Part shown: positions 38,523-52,700 of the stretch, piece by piece
Layout of the letters: each line of letters starts with the position of its first letter
How positions within the stretch are numbered: the first letter of the stretch is position 1
NCBI RefSeq assembly: GCF_030848805.1
Contig: NC_092368.1
Location: forward strand, 4,064,441-4,128,440
DNA length: 64,000 nucleotides
Direction: 5' to 3'
Source of the DNA: Temnothorax longispinosus
Lineage: Eukaryota > Arthropoda > Insecta > Hymenoptera > Formicidae
Position numbers and translations under genes: made by a program
The notes under the pieces: model-generated
What the model saw: only the letters and a program-made list of their open reading frames with translations
Told to the model about the DNA's origin: nothing
Database searches by the model: none

Positions 38523-39580
38523 AAACACACCGCTATTTCTAGAATCGCCACGGTGCACCCGCGGTTATGCATGTCGCGCGTACACGCGCGACGTACGTGG
38601 GGTCTCTTCTCTTCTTTACCCGTGTTAGCGCGCGGAGGGTACGTTCAACCGTGACGCTCACAAACGAAGGCACTCGTCCACGTGCGTCGTCGTGCCGCGA
38701 GAGAAAAAGAAAAAGAAAGGACCGTATACCGTGAACTTTCACGATCGAGTCGATAACTCCAACGTTTCTTATAGCAATGTTATACAATCGTCGGGCTGTG
38801 AAAATAAGTTATATCTAACAATAAGTATGCTTTTTTTGATAGATCGTTGTTTTTCCTTCACACGCGAATTTCCATCGATAACTTCAATTGAATTCAGCAA
38901 AATGATGCCGTAGATCGGCTGGATGCAAATCAAATTTTCGAGAAATTTCATTAAAATTCTTTTCATACACTCATAGGAATTTTCGCAATTACACGTTAAT
39001 AATTTCAAGTAAAGTTCAGGAGCGATCTTATAGGTCGACAAAGACATAGAAGTTCAAAGAGACACCGCGGGATCTCTTGTATGCGTTTAATGGGATTACT
39101 ACAACGTGGAGGGTACAACCAAGGCATTTACATTGAACTATCTATACTCGTATGTTGCAGCAAAAAAGAGAACCGTGACCTTCGCGTGCTCACAGAAATT
39201 CTTGCGTTCGAATCGATAACTTCTGTGTCGCACAGTAATGCCGTTCTAAGTTGTTGATGATACGCAGAAATAAGTCGGAAGTATAATACAGATATTCCCC
39301 GTACGCACTTAATAGTTTACTATATGGGGAGTATGTGCAACTATGGCGTTCACAAGCCACTCGCCTATGTGCCTCATGATACATCGTCTTCATTTATTTA
39401 TGTAAATTCACGATCAATAATTTCGCTTGAGACAGATAGCAGGCGCAAGAAACGCGAAGGTTCATCATGCATGTTCAGAGTTAAAAAAAAGTCCGCGCAT
39501 GAGCTACTTAATACAAGTAGTAAAATTAAATCCTGCGCTATCTCGTGTTATATGTAGATATGAGAGTAGTCATTCACCAT

Positions 39581-39596
39581 AGAGAGAGAGAGAGAG
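39581..39596. repeat. (AG)8 microsatellite
   Basis: Eight perfect AG units followed by AGAC/AGAA variants. Confidence 0.95.
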
Positions 39597-40544
39597 ACAG
39601 AAAGAAACCAGGTCTTCACGTTCGAAGTTAGTCCTTCACCTGGCGCATAAACTGACGTTAGGATGAGGATGGCTTTAAACGTCGTCGTAGATTCTCTCTA
39701 TCTTCTAATTCACATCGGCCTTCGCGAACGTTAAACGTTTATAGGGAAGTTTGAAATTACAGTCGCTCTCCATAGACTTCACGAGAGCAGGCGAACCCTG
39801 GGACATTTTAAGGGCGTGCCCTTGATTGGCACGGAGATTGTTAAGGGGGTTAGCAGGCCACTGTGCACGCGCCGCTAGGCTCAATAGAAAAGAGCATGGG
39901 GCGAGAAGGGTTAGCGAGCGTGAGATGAAGCACAGTCGTAAAACTCGCCACGGTCGCGACATTATATTACGTTAATATTGTAACTCCGAAATGCCGTGCT
40001 TCGGAGTATTGATCGACGAATGCGGAATCGTGAACACGCGCCCCTCGTTCGCGCTTGGCAGTCTAATACACGCAAAATGACGCAACCCCCTCCTACACAC
40101 ATACATACACATTAAACACCCCATAAAGGCAGTCTCGAAAGCTACTCTCGCTGAATATTCGACCTTAAAGGCGACTCGTTCTCGTGTCGTGGTGCCACAA
40201 TGTGCAATTTTTATGTTAAACTGTTTTAGAAATCTTTTTATTTGTCAAATATTCGATAAAAGATTATTACTAATAAATATATTACTACTGCTAAATTATC
40301 ACTATGCATTAAAAAAAATTTATGAGTTTAGTTTAAAACATATTATCCAATTAAATATACAGTATCTCGATTTATATCTGCATCTCTAATCTAATAAACT
40401 TTATAATAACTTACATCAAAAATTTTTATTCAACTTTTTGAGAGGTAATTTATTTTTTATTATATTATCATATTATTATACATTATAGCATGCGTTTGGG
40501 CAATACCTATCGAGAAAGAGGATTTCTCTTTTAAAAGTGAAAAA

Positions 40545-40568
40545 GTAAAAATGCACGTAAAAATGCAC
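40545..40568. repeat. 12-bp direct tandem duplication
   Basis: GTAAAAATGCAC occurs twice in contact, followed by a degenerate third copy. It lies within AT-rich DNA. Confidence 0.85.
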
Positions 40569-42623
40569 AGTGAAAATGTAAAGATTTCCACATTGAATAT
40601 CGTCACAAATCTTTTTGCCTTTCAAAAATCGATATTGAACATAGAACAACGACATCGAATAAAGGGTTTTACGAGCTAATCGATATCCATTGGCAAGTGC
40701 CAGCAACAGCAGCTGCATGGGAGGCAAATAGCTCACCCGAAGTTGTACAAAAGCCGTATGGTACACGTACCTCAACTGGTACGAATAAATTAGCACGGAA
40801 GTCGAGCGACATTGCATTCAATGGGACATTTAAGAGGTAGTTAATTGATGCACATTATAACTTCACCGCTAACCATACTCGCGCACGCATGCATGCCATG
40901 CATTCAACCCGGTTCGCGTTCTATTCGCCGATTCGCAATATAAAGTAGGGAACAGAAGGGCGAAGTAACAGGAATGGATGGTCTCTCCAATCGTCATCGA
41001 ATCGAAATAATCATTGATACGTGATACTGAAGCGCTGAATTCGTGCGTTGAAACCATTTTAGCTATGGCATCTCAATTCAGCAGCACTTTCCGATGAATG
41101 TTTTCAATATTCTATATCATTCGTTATTATGATACAATTTATTGCAAAAAAAACTGCGATATTTCAAGACCTGCGTAAAGACAATAAGCTATTTATTAGC
41201 TATATTGTTGGTTTTAACAACATTTAAATTTAAGAGCGTTTAATAATGTCGTCTGTTTCTTGTACACATTTTTTAATTTACTTTCGATTTTTCACACTAA
41301 CAAAGATCTACAAATTAAAGATCTAAGGTCATAAACTAAAAACACAAGGCTAGAGAATTACACTATTTATCCTGGCTTGAAAAATAACGATCTCCACTCC
41401 AGTTTTCTTCAGTCTTCCCTCGATACCTCAGAGAACATCGTGACTTCTAGAAATATTTACCTTCTATCTTATGCCTCGGAGATTTACGGGGTCGAAAGCT
41501 TTTTTATTCCCTCTTCACGTACGACTTGCCTCGTTAATTCAATTACTTTCCCCCGATCGTACGATCTCGTTTTACGATTCGCCAGAAAGTCGTTCGATGC
41601 GCCGCGTTCGGCTCGATTCAGAATCGGGGAAAACGCTTCTATAAATCGTAAATCGAGGAAACGAGAATCGCGATAAAGTCATCGATCGATCGCAGCCTCC
41701 TCATGGAGACGTCTTCCACCGAGAATCTCCCGGCGATTGTCTCGTGAGAAGGCTCTGTGAGAAAACTCTGTTTTAAAAGTATGAATGAAAAGGTAAATAC
41801 TCTGCTCTATCTTTACGATAAAGACTTAAAAAAAATTTATTTTCAATTTTTTTGCTAAAAAATTGCAAAAGTATCGTTTGTTATCTAATATACTGTAAAA
41901 TGTACTGTTGGAGTATTTTGATTTTCAACATTATGTAATTGTCAAATATCCGATAAATTTGGCGTTTCGCTTTGTCGGAATAAATAAATATATTTACATA
42001 AACAATTATTTCTTTGCGATCGAGTGATAATCAATGCCAATGCGTCTTGCCAAGCTTGAAATGATGACATAAGACACAGGTAGATTTTCATAAACTCCGT
42101 CGTTAAATGATGAAGTAAGAAAATGCGCGGGATCGAGACTATTCCGTTCAACGTGATTCCCATAGAAACGATTATAGAGCCGTAAATTACTTCCAAGTGC
42201 CCCGAGGAACTTGCTCTTTATACGCTACGTTAAATTGAAGACTCTTAATAGTGATGTAACGCCCGTGTTCGAGGTGGGTGCGCGCGTTATAATTAAAGAG
42301 GACGTACTATCCCGGCAATTATCGTCCGGTACCGCTAAAGCGCACGACATCACGGCGATCACATAAACCCGGAGCACGTCTTCTGGCTTGCACGAAACGA
42401 TTTTGCATATTTTTACACCTCGTAACTCACCCGCTATGAATATTTCAGGACGCCTCTATAACTAATCGCCGATTCAGATTTACATATTTCATAATCTTAA
42501 ATAAATATGGCCAGTGATTAAACGATTTATGGAGTTTAAATATGTAACATGAAAAAAAATTTTCGCAATGACAAGACAAATCTGAAAATCGAAGAGTTTC
42601 ATGTTTTTCGTGAATTCAATAAA

Positions 42624-42649
42624 TTTCAGAACTAAGTTTCAGAACTAAG
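42624..42649. repeat. 13-bp direct tandem duplication
   Basis: TTTCAGAACTAAG is present twice, identical and adjacent. Confidence 0.9.
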
Positions 42650-45600
42650 TGCAAATCATTAACGCGCAGAGACACTCCAATTAATCGGTTTCGGTCATTC
42701 GGTAGCGATAATTGGCACATTCGAACCATCGCGACTCATCAAACGTTAACTATATCAAGGTACTGCTTTACCCCTCTCGACAGGACGACCTACATTACCG
42801 TGCGGCTTCTCGTCGTTCGTGACGACGAACGGAGGAGTAGATGGAAATCCGGATAGGGGGTCGGGTTTTCCCCGGTTGCGCCTATCCCACCCTCACATCC
42901 CGGGCACCCTTCTGAAACGCCCTTCAAAGCAGCTCCCGGTCGCGAAAGTGTTGTCGTCGTTAAGATTCTCGAGGAATTCCCTCGGGAAATACGCGTACCT
43001 CGTCGGATGCTCTCGTGTGTCTTGTCACGGCTTGAAACATCTCCCTTTCGATCCTCATTCCGACTCGCGCCCTCGCCCTCCAGAATCGCGAATTGCGAAA
43101 CGTACTATCCGCGATTTGAAGGCACGTCGTTCATTTTAACATAAATCGGCTTGCACGTTTGATCTGTCATGATCCATCGAAATCTCGCTATATCAGTGCG
43201 ACACCACCGTACATTCCAACTTTCTTTGAATAAATAAGAAAATCAGCGCGACAGTTTATTTCGTGATGGCAATTTCAGAAATGCAACTGAAATCGTCAAG
43301 TTCAATAAATTTTCGTCGTTCGATAAATCGTTTCAAATATTTAAATTGGTATTAATGTGTATTCGTGGTTACGAAAACGTATAGTTACTTAATAATCGAA
43401 AGTATTACCGCACTAGTGTGTACTTTCTGCGATGATACCGTTGTTTGATTCTACCGTATTTTCCGCCTCCAGTAAGATACAGTTTTTCTTCGTGAAAGAA
43501 TGTAGTCTCGGTCGTTGAAAAGGGAGGCGGACTATTGTTGTAAGATTGTAAAGAGAGCCCGTTTTCAGCGGTATTGTCCGCAAAGAAATTCGAAACTTTG
43601 CTTCGCGGAATCAGGTTCTTAGAGTTTGTTCAGCAAGATGAAGGCGTAATTATTAAAACGAACGCGGTCTTCGGCTCCCCTTTGATAAATCAAAAGGATA
43701 AGAACGTCCGGGATTTCTATTGAAGGCACGAACCGAAACTTCGACGAATGCCTCGTTATAACGACGTTCTAACATCTCACCGGCATTTCTTTCGCAGCCT
43801 AATCGATTTTATCGTTCACGTCTTGTTTTCCACATCGTCCACGCACTATTGCTCTCGAAAGTCGAGAGAATTTATGAAACGTACAATTGTAAGTCATATT
43901 TCGATGGAGCGAAGAATCGCGACTAATGCTGACAAACGGCCGCTAGGAAAAAGTTTCTGAGATCGAACTTAACGAAATCCCGATTGATCGTGAACTAAAT
44001 GACGTGTGAGCAACCGGAGAATCCATCGACATAAACATGAAGAACGATTTGGGAATTGCGTAAGCACCGTACCTCTTGGTCAGCTCCCTCAGGTCCGACA
44101 ATCAGGGGATCGAGAACCGCGGCAGGATCTCAGCCGGTTCTCGATTAATCCTACGGGAGGCGGACTTCGGCCCCTCTGCATCCAAGCTGCGCGTTCTGTC
44201 CTTCCCCATTTCTTTCGCTTCCTCACTCTATCTCTCCATCTCTCTCCTGCTTGTTCTTATAATTCTCATCACGAATAGACCGCGCGGCGAAACACATGAG
44301 TTTTTATCTGCCGCGAGGATAACGAGCGAGCAAATTACGGTGATCGGCGTAATGATCGAAGAGCAGTGACTCTGTGACCGCCCAATGTAACACGCGTGAA
44401 TGCAACCGGATGAAAAATAAGCCGGGAAGATGTATCCCCGGGACAGTGACAGGCGTAAAAGTAATGCAGTGAAAAGAACGATTATTTCTCCGTAACGAGG
44501 TATTCGACATTAATTTTTTTCCAACTCAGCACCAACAACGGTAAACCTTTTTTTTCCCTCCATGCTGTATATACGTATTCATTCGGCTTTCAAACCATTA
44601 ACGAAGCGCAATTCTCTTTTTTAATTTTTTTTCCACCTGTTTATTATTTTTCACGTTGCCTACGGCTTTATTATTTAATTAAATTATTTGTCTGTACGCA
44701 CCTTTATTCTCTCCAACCGAGAGGAACAACAGAAAGTGTTGCAAAACGTAAAGCTCGGCGCACTTTTTACTTGTACTCGTATATGGATAATTCGTGCCAT
44801 ATCGAATAATTAATTGCCTTTCAGCTTCGTTTATCGATGTAATATTAACGCCGCTGGGCTTGACTGGAGGTGCGATCATTCGTTTAGAAATTTACGATAC
44901 ATAACCGGATACGTCCGCGCTTAATAATCGAACGTAATGTCTCGTGAATTTTCGAGGCTCGTTACACGCGCTCACGAGAATTACAAAGCAAGCGGGCTGA
45001 CGTGTCGTAAACGAGAGGCATCTGCGTTTGAGAGGCGAACGGTGTGCGCGCGGCGATGATGAAAATCACAGGTTTTAAAGTTTCTCGCTCGAACGAGCCA
45101 TGTGCCGTTCGAGGAGATTTGTAAATTTACGACTTAACGTGACGGGTACTTAGGGCACTCGTAACGGCCACACGAGCGCCCGATTTGTTAGTTATTAGAA
45201 TGCGAGCAAAAATATAATTTGCGATAATATTCCCGGGGACGAGACCCCGCCTACTTGGCAGCTGTTCTTCAAGCACTGTCCGCGCGCACCGTATACTTTT
45301 CCGCGAAATTTTAGCCCGATTCTCGGCATCGCCCAGCGAGATCCGTCATGAAAGTCGAAACGACAGCGGACCGGGAGAGATTCGAGACGCTCGAGAGCAC
45401 GTTCGTTAATTACAGAACGAGGAGAGAACCCTCTTGGGATTCTCTTGTTACCACCCGTTACTCGATCCGTAGGTGAAACCAGCCTTCTTCGTTGTACCAC
45501 GATCACGACCTGTAGCGCAAAGCAAGAGAGAAAGAGAGAGAGAAACGCGAAGGCTTGGTGAAAACGAGATGGGAGATGGATTACGGAAGTAACAATGAGA

Positions 45601-46751
45601 GACAGATTTACGAAGAAAGTGAATGGGGCCGCGAGAAAGGAACGTACGTGCAGAAAGCTGGCTGGGGTAATTGAAATGCGACTGACAACGCGAAACAATG
45701 CAACTGTTAAAAATGCAGGCAGTATAATCCTATGGTGGGTGCATAAAAATAAAGAAGCAGCAGTATATATTTATGAGATTTACGCATGACCACACCACAG
45801 GTCGTTTGGAGCGCAGCACAGCCGCCCGATAATTCTTCGAATTTGTATTGTACCCTAGTTGGAATGAAAATATCAGCATCGCGCGATCGCTATGATATCT
45901 GCACGCGCATTCTATAGATGAGGATAATCCTCTCACCCTAAAATCCCATACATCATCGACGTTATACACATTTCCCGGGTTACAATTCTCCGATAAAACC
46001 CACGCCGATCCCGCAGTGAAGGAGATAAGGACGATATCCTCGAGATCAAATTTCTTTCAGCACGTGCTTTCCTCCAATGATAGTTTACTTATAAATCAAC
46101 GTGCCGCAGCAATAATTCTTCGCAGAATTTTTACGCCGTTTCTGCGGTTAATGACGAATTTACATGAAATCGATAAAGATATGACTCGAACAAACGATTT
46201 ACATTTCTCTCTTAGTTTAGAACACCAAAGAGAAAATAAACTCGACTTACTTCGCCACTGACTTAGTGCATGAAATCGGCCATGGAGACGCAGAGAGCAT
46301 TCAGCAGACTTATTGTACAAGGAAGAAGAGGAATCGGCTCGCCGGTGAAATCAGAACGTGAAATCGAGTGCGTTAATCAAAAAATCAACGGGGGAAAAAA
46401 GTGCAAAAAAGGAGGTCGCTCAACGGGGGCTAAGGGGGCCAAGGGAATGAGGCGGTGTGGCGCGCCTCCTTTTAACGCCGGTCTTCGATCAGCGCGCATG
46501 GAAACAAGAGCAAATTCAATTACACCCCCGGATTCAATATTGCTCTGCTCGTCCGCTCTCGTGGAGAGGGTAGCGCTAGCGGCAAACACCCCATAAACAA
46601 GGGGAGATTCTATACGCGCTCGAGTCTCCTCGAGAGGAAGACGGAGTGAGTGGGCGCGCGTGTACATGCGCGAGAGGGGGAGGGGAAGGATACCGAGGGT
46701 TAAAGATACGAGGGTGAGAAGAGAATACGACGGGGGATGATGAAACGAGCC

Positions 46752-46763
46752 GGGGGGGGGGGG
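46752..46763. repeat. G12 homopolymer in a purine-rich block
   Basis: Twelve consecutive guanines on the plus strand, within a longer G/A-rich block that starts at about 46620. The block produces an open minus-strand frame (46377-46913) that I do not regard as a gene. Confidence 0.95.
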
Positions 46764-49700
46764 ACGAAGAAGAGACGTGGAAAAGGACGGACGGGCCGGA
46801 TCGATTCCGACCGACTGTACGTCTCGCATCGCGACGGCGTATAAGTATCGCGAGCGCGCGGGCGAGAAAGGCGAAAGATTGATAGACGGATGGATATACG
46901 ATATATCTATCAAGAAGTTCTCGAAAGACAGAAACGCGTATTTAATCTACGAGCGTCATAAATCACGTTGCTACGAATTCAAGTAGCATATACGTGTAAT
47001 CAGTATTCATGCCTTTAAAATAAACACTTACGTATCGCAAGGAGTTGATAATGAAGATAAATGAAATTGCCTGAGCAATTATTTTCGTTGCTGGAAGACA
47101 ATGATTTTTTACTTGAATACTGGTGTTCGTGTTATAAATGTGGCTAAAACAGAAGGTAAAAGAGCGCTAATTCGAACAAATCTGAATTCAATATAAAATT
47201 GACTTTATCCGAAAAGGCCAACCTAACTAACCTTGACCAGCCTAACGTGAAATTAAAAAGGAAACGATCGTAGGGAAAAAATTAATTCTGATCAAAGATA
47301 CGAGATTCGTTGATTTATAAGTAATTATCATCGAAAGAAGACGACTGAATGCTGAAGAAAGCTGAAAGAAATTTGATCTCAAGGGCATTTCATCTCTTAA
47401 TTAATTTTTAAAAATTATCAATTCTAAAGATTTCGTTTAGCTGTCTTTACAATTTGACTCGTCTCATCGATCGACATGCGATTTACATGTGGAGAAAATC
47501 GTCGTCTAATAATAATTGAGTCGTCGAAGATAATGACAACTATGACAATTCGGCAGGGGACGACGTATTCGGCGTGTCCGCCGTAATGAAATGAGCAAAA
47601 GTCACCCTTCTTTTTCAACTTGGTGAATAAGAGATAAGAGAAGAGTACTTGCACAAAGTAACTAATCCTCGTGTCGCGGAAGAGCTTACAAAAGATTCGC
47701 TCTCGCGAGTAAAGAAGGGACGGAAGGAGAGCGAGCGTTAACTCCAGACTCCGAGTCGTCTTCATAATGCATCGCCATTCCCGCGCTCGATCCCTGAACT
47801 TTTCTTCATCCTGTCGAGCGGACCCACACGCACGCACATGAACACGCAAGGATTTGGGCGAAACACGACCGTAAACGCTTCAAAATGCTTTATAAATTCG
47901 TATATTCTGACGTTGTCATTAGTTCAGCTTTTCTAATCAGACACGTGAGTCAAGTAATAAATAAAAGAACTTCAAAAGCTTAAGATTTTACAATCTTGAG
48001 GCTGATGTTCTAATGCCACGTTGAGGAATTTCTTATCAAAAACTTTTATCCAATAATTAATAAAATTTTAGTGATATTAAAACAGCCAAAAAAATCAAAT
48101 ATTTTCCTCAACTGTATGTATTCAAAAAGAATATAAAAATACGATCCTACAATAGCAAACAATATCCTATTTCCAAAAATTACATTTCACAGGGAATTTA
48201 ATAAAAATCCTTTATTAAGCCTACCAACATGCAAATGTCCAGCAAAATCGAACTATTCTTTCGCGTGTTTTAACCTCGGTGAGCAAATAACAGCGCAGAA
48301 AGCACTTTGTGATAAACTCGTGGATGGTGATTACGATCTCTCGCATCCACAAAGGGAATTACAGGATTACGATGGGGCGGCGCGTGCGGGACTATAAAAA
48401 AAGCATTGCGCGCGAGGGGAAGTATGTTGCGAAACGTGTAACCCGTTAAAATTGCACGCGCCAAAGCGCCGTTGCATACGCGGGTCCGGCAAATGTGTGG
48501 CGCAGCCGATCGGTCCATCGAGACACCATATGGGCTGTAAACTACTTTCGATGGTTGAAAAAGCTGCATCGGTGCCTTGTTAGCGAATAATGACGGCGCG
48601 ATATTACGAACGTAACCAACGTATCACGCAGGCGTTAGGGTAACGGCTTGCGATCTCTCGCAAGCAAATAATGAACGGGTCCGTTTATGGCAACGTCGTC
48701 GCGCGATATGCATCGCGGTAACTGCTAACTGCAATTTACGCCGCGAACACTCGTCGCAGCTGCGCTATTCAAGTCCGACATGTATCTTTCGTCATTTCGT
48801 CTTATCGAATTGTCCTTAACTCAAATTTACGAAGACAGCTCTCGGGAAGAGAGAATAAGATTAGAAAGATGTAATGCGTCAGAAAAGCTTGGCATATTTA
48901 TACAAATTTTGTATGTTTACGCGAATAAACGAGCAAAAGATTGTTTTTCTCGTATCAACATTGGAGATTAAACCCGAAAAATTATACTTTCATTTCCCGG
49001 ATCAATTTCCCATTTAATTAGAAATACGTTTGACGACCGTCACTCGAGGCCGTCGCTACTCACTCGCTTCCATTTACCGCGTAATATGTATTATGTACCG
49101 GCGAGGGAGACGAAGAGACTGGATTTGGGTTGAGGCAGATGGTACGCCGAGAGACCAACTCGGGGGATGACCGGAGTTGCGGCAGAAGGGTCGTGCACGA
49201 TTTAAATCCTAGGCAAACCTACCGAGGACCGTCCACGCTTTTTAAATCCCTTTGGCGTGGGTGCGGGTTGTACCAAACATAATGAAGTTAACGTCGCGTT
49301 AACCGACTGACTGAACGTGACGAATTTGTGTGTTGGGATTATTTATCGGTGCAAACGCTAGGGATCAGAAATATGTTTTGCAACTTCAGATGCTAAAGAT
49401 GCTAAAAAAGAAAGAGCAATTTTTCGGACATAAATTATCAATTATTAATAAACAAATACGCAAATGAAATCCACTTAATAAATAAGTAATCAAAATATTA
49501 ATTGCAGTTTATGATTTATTCAAATGAAAATAAATACGAGGTAAGTTATCGTTTTCACTTTTTGCTATGATAAATCGGCGCGCGTGCGATTCCGGCAATT
49601 CGATTTGTAGGCCATAGAGTTACGAATTTATATGACGATGCGAACTTTCTCCGCACTTGAATCATAGATCTCCATCGGACAGGCTGCCAAGTACACTACA

Positions 49701-52700
49701 CCACCCTTGGCGTTTCCAGCCTACTGGTTCGGCGAACCTTGCGCTAGTCCAAACTCACCCCAGTAACGAATACTAGAATGCACGGGGTGAGAAAAGTGGC
49801 AGGCAAGCAGACTCCTTGCGCGAGCTGACAAAAAGCTTGATTTACAGTGCGAGGCGTCTGTTTCTCTCTGTCTCGAATTTATGAGACCCTTTCACGCTTA
49901 ATAAAGCCCGTTTAACAGAATCTGATAATAAATCGCTCGCGATTGAGATCGTTCGAAAACCGTGCCGCGGAAATATCGAGGTAATACACGAAGATATAAA
50001 ACTAAATCTTCTGCTCTCGACGCCGTGATCCAACTTGCAGATGACGATAGAATTCGGCGGTGTAACGATCGGAAGGTGAATGTCGCGCGAAACAATGCGA
50101 AACTCCTGCCGCGAACAGCGCTCGTCGAAAACAAGGAGAATTAAACGCGGGGCGCGATCTCAGACGAGGCTTCGAGCGTTTTAATTAAACGGATAAATCA
50201 CGCGAGATTCATCAATGAGAGACGCGAGATTATATTAAGTTCCGGTGCGGAACGTGCGAGAGAAGACAGAAGACGGAGAGACGAGCATCGCGCTTATTAT
50301 ACCAACAATTCCTTTACGAAATTAATCGCCCTCCTCTCCTCCTTTAGAGTTTCGTTCCCCTCCCTTGCCTCCTCCTCGCGATCTCGCGTCAGAGCTTAAA
50401 TCACGGCGCTGACACCCGCAGAATGTAATTGTTACCTCTCGGACTCCCAGCCGTTCGCGCCATCCCCATGTAGCCCACCTCCCCTACCACCCCCCAGCTT
50501 GCGCCACGAGCATAAAGAATCCATAACTCAAACAACTCGCACTTTTTCCGTTCCTTTATTCGAGACTGCTCGTTCTCCCTGCGGACTTCCTTCCTTTCTT
50601 TTTCCCCAAGACATCCCCGCTGGATGCACACGGCTCGTCGTTTAGAGGCGCGCTTAATTTCCACCCACAGGAACCTCGCGAACGAATGGCTAAAGTTCTT
50701 CCACGCTTCGCCACCCACCCGGAATACCAACACGAAATGACTGCTAGTTAATCTTTGCTTTCCACAGCATACAAAAAAAATTACTTACTCCAAAATGAAT
50801 AAAACTTGATGCAATAATAAATATTGCCGTATATATTGTATATATTAATTTAGAAGACTCTGAAGGAAATCTTTACAAAAGGAAAAATTTTCATTCTGAA
50901 TAACGTCTTATTTCTTTCTCATTTACGAGTATTTAGAATCGCGAAATTGTTGTCGAGACCTAGATATCGTGGACGGGTGTCACCCTCCGGACGCGAAAAC
51001 CGTTGTCTTTACGAAACGTTGCGCGAGCGAGGAGACAAGAGAGAGAAGAGCTCGGGAAGGGCTCGTCTTACTTCCTGTATCTGTTTGTGACGCATTCTCC
51101 ACGCGGGGCGTACTCTTCTTCTCTCCCGTCCGTCCCCAAGTTTTTTCCCTCTCGGCTTTCTTTTCCCTCAAGATGCCCTCCCGTGCGCGCGAGGATCTTG
51201 CCGGGGACGAGCAGCGCCATTCTGCCGGCGACAAAAGTAGAATTTCTTGCTATTGGCGGTGCACTCGTTCGGAAGGCGGCCGCGTCGCCACCGCCTCTCA
51301 CTTCCCCGGGGCAGGAATCTGTCGCTGGCAGATGATCCATTGAAACGAATCTGTCCTCACCCGCCAATGTACGGCGTTACGCGCCGCCACCCGTGAAGTC
51401 ATTCAACGACACGCGACCAGTCCGACGCGATTGACGTGACGTGACGTGATGTGACGCGCTGCGATGCCAGGCGTCGCGACGCTACGCTTTTGTCGTTCAG
51501 TTCAGCCAATCGCGTAGAATGTATCGCAAGAAACAATCTCACTAACTCGTAAGGGATTTCATGGGATAGATTGAAATAGATAGGTAGATTGAAATGTTCA
51601 TGATACAAATCCCGGTCCCTTTGTATTCCACCGTAGAAGATCACAAGATAAAAGATGGAGCTACTTTATATGATAAAACTATAAAGTTAAATATTTATAG
51701 CCTCTGCTATTACAGGAACAAGGACAAGTTTATCGTGCACGATAAATCCGTGCAGAATGTATAGAAATTTAACGATAATAGTTAAAGAGTTGCCACGTTC
51801 TAATTCCAATTTAATAAGTACGCTTTAAAGACTTGAAAATATTTTAAGTATTAATATCAATACTTTCGTTATGCAAGTTGAAGAAAAGCTTCGATGGTCG
51901 TAAACTCCTAATGACAGATTGAAAGAAAAACGATAATTACACAGCCAATAATTTTAAGATATTTATGTGATTTCCCGAAATGTATTTGACCGATACTTTT
52001 GAGCACCGCTGCACTAGTGTTCGGAAGTATCAGATATCGATAACCCGTATCTGAAATAAATCTTAGAACCGTGCTAGAATGCTTGCGAGCTTTTTGTCAC
52101 CGAGTGAAACATTACGACCAAGTAAGAAACTAATTCGGCCCGTCTAAAAACTCGGGATCGCCCGCGACGCGCGCTAGAAAGAACGAAGCGACCGAGTGAA
52201 ACGACGTCGTTGTCGTGACCGTTTTTCTCGGGAGCGCGGGACGCAAAAAATAAAGACATTAGTATTGATCCCCGTGAAATTAATGAGGAAATCAGAGACT
52301 GGAACGCGGCCGACGTCGCATCGCGGCGAACGAGGAAATGGAAGAAACTTTTCCCAACTGTCATTTGTTTCTCGGGTGTGCCGGCCACCCCAATAGAAGC
52401 CGTTCCCGAGACCGATATCGTGTTCTTCTCCTTCATCCAAACGGTGACACACACGACGCGTCCCCGCGACGCTACTCGCGCAGTGTGTACACGTCCATCT
52501 AATCGCGATCGCGAGGGGCTGTGTTCTCTGGATTATATCGTCATATTATGTGAGGACAAATAACGATCGTTACGTGGTCCACGATTATGGTTGCAGCGTG
52601 CCATCATTAAGATATAATGCGATGCGAGCAACGTACTACTTTTTCGCGTTCCTATCTCTTCCTTCCATCATATTACGCATTTTCCGCTATATTATGTAGC

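Larger units (their letters stand above)
38523..46751. other. Noncoding stretch, no recognised gene
   Basis: Mosaic of AT-rich DNA (40200-40480, 41050-41350, 41760-42000, 42480-42620) and GC-rich patches (42800-43100, 44040-44180, 45230-45480). The longest frame (45195-45698 minus, 167 codons) has a hydrophobic start created by T/C-rich DNA and no recognised domain. A pyrimidine-rich tract lies at about 44200-44252. Confidence 0.4.

Noticed and set aside
45195..45698. 167-codon minus-strand frame with hydrophobic N-terminal part
   Set aside because: The hydrophobicity follows from pyrimidine-rich DNA on the minus strand. No conserved membrane-protein motif is seen and no splice context could be established.
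46377..46913. 178-codon minus-strand open frame
   Set aside because: Spans purine-rich DNA and the G12 homopolymer. The translation is Pro/Ser/Leu low complexity with no recognised domain.
47218..47250. CCTAA-like motifs resembling the insect telomere repeat
   Set aside because: Only scattered, degenerate units; no tandem TTAGG array.
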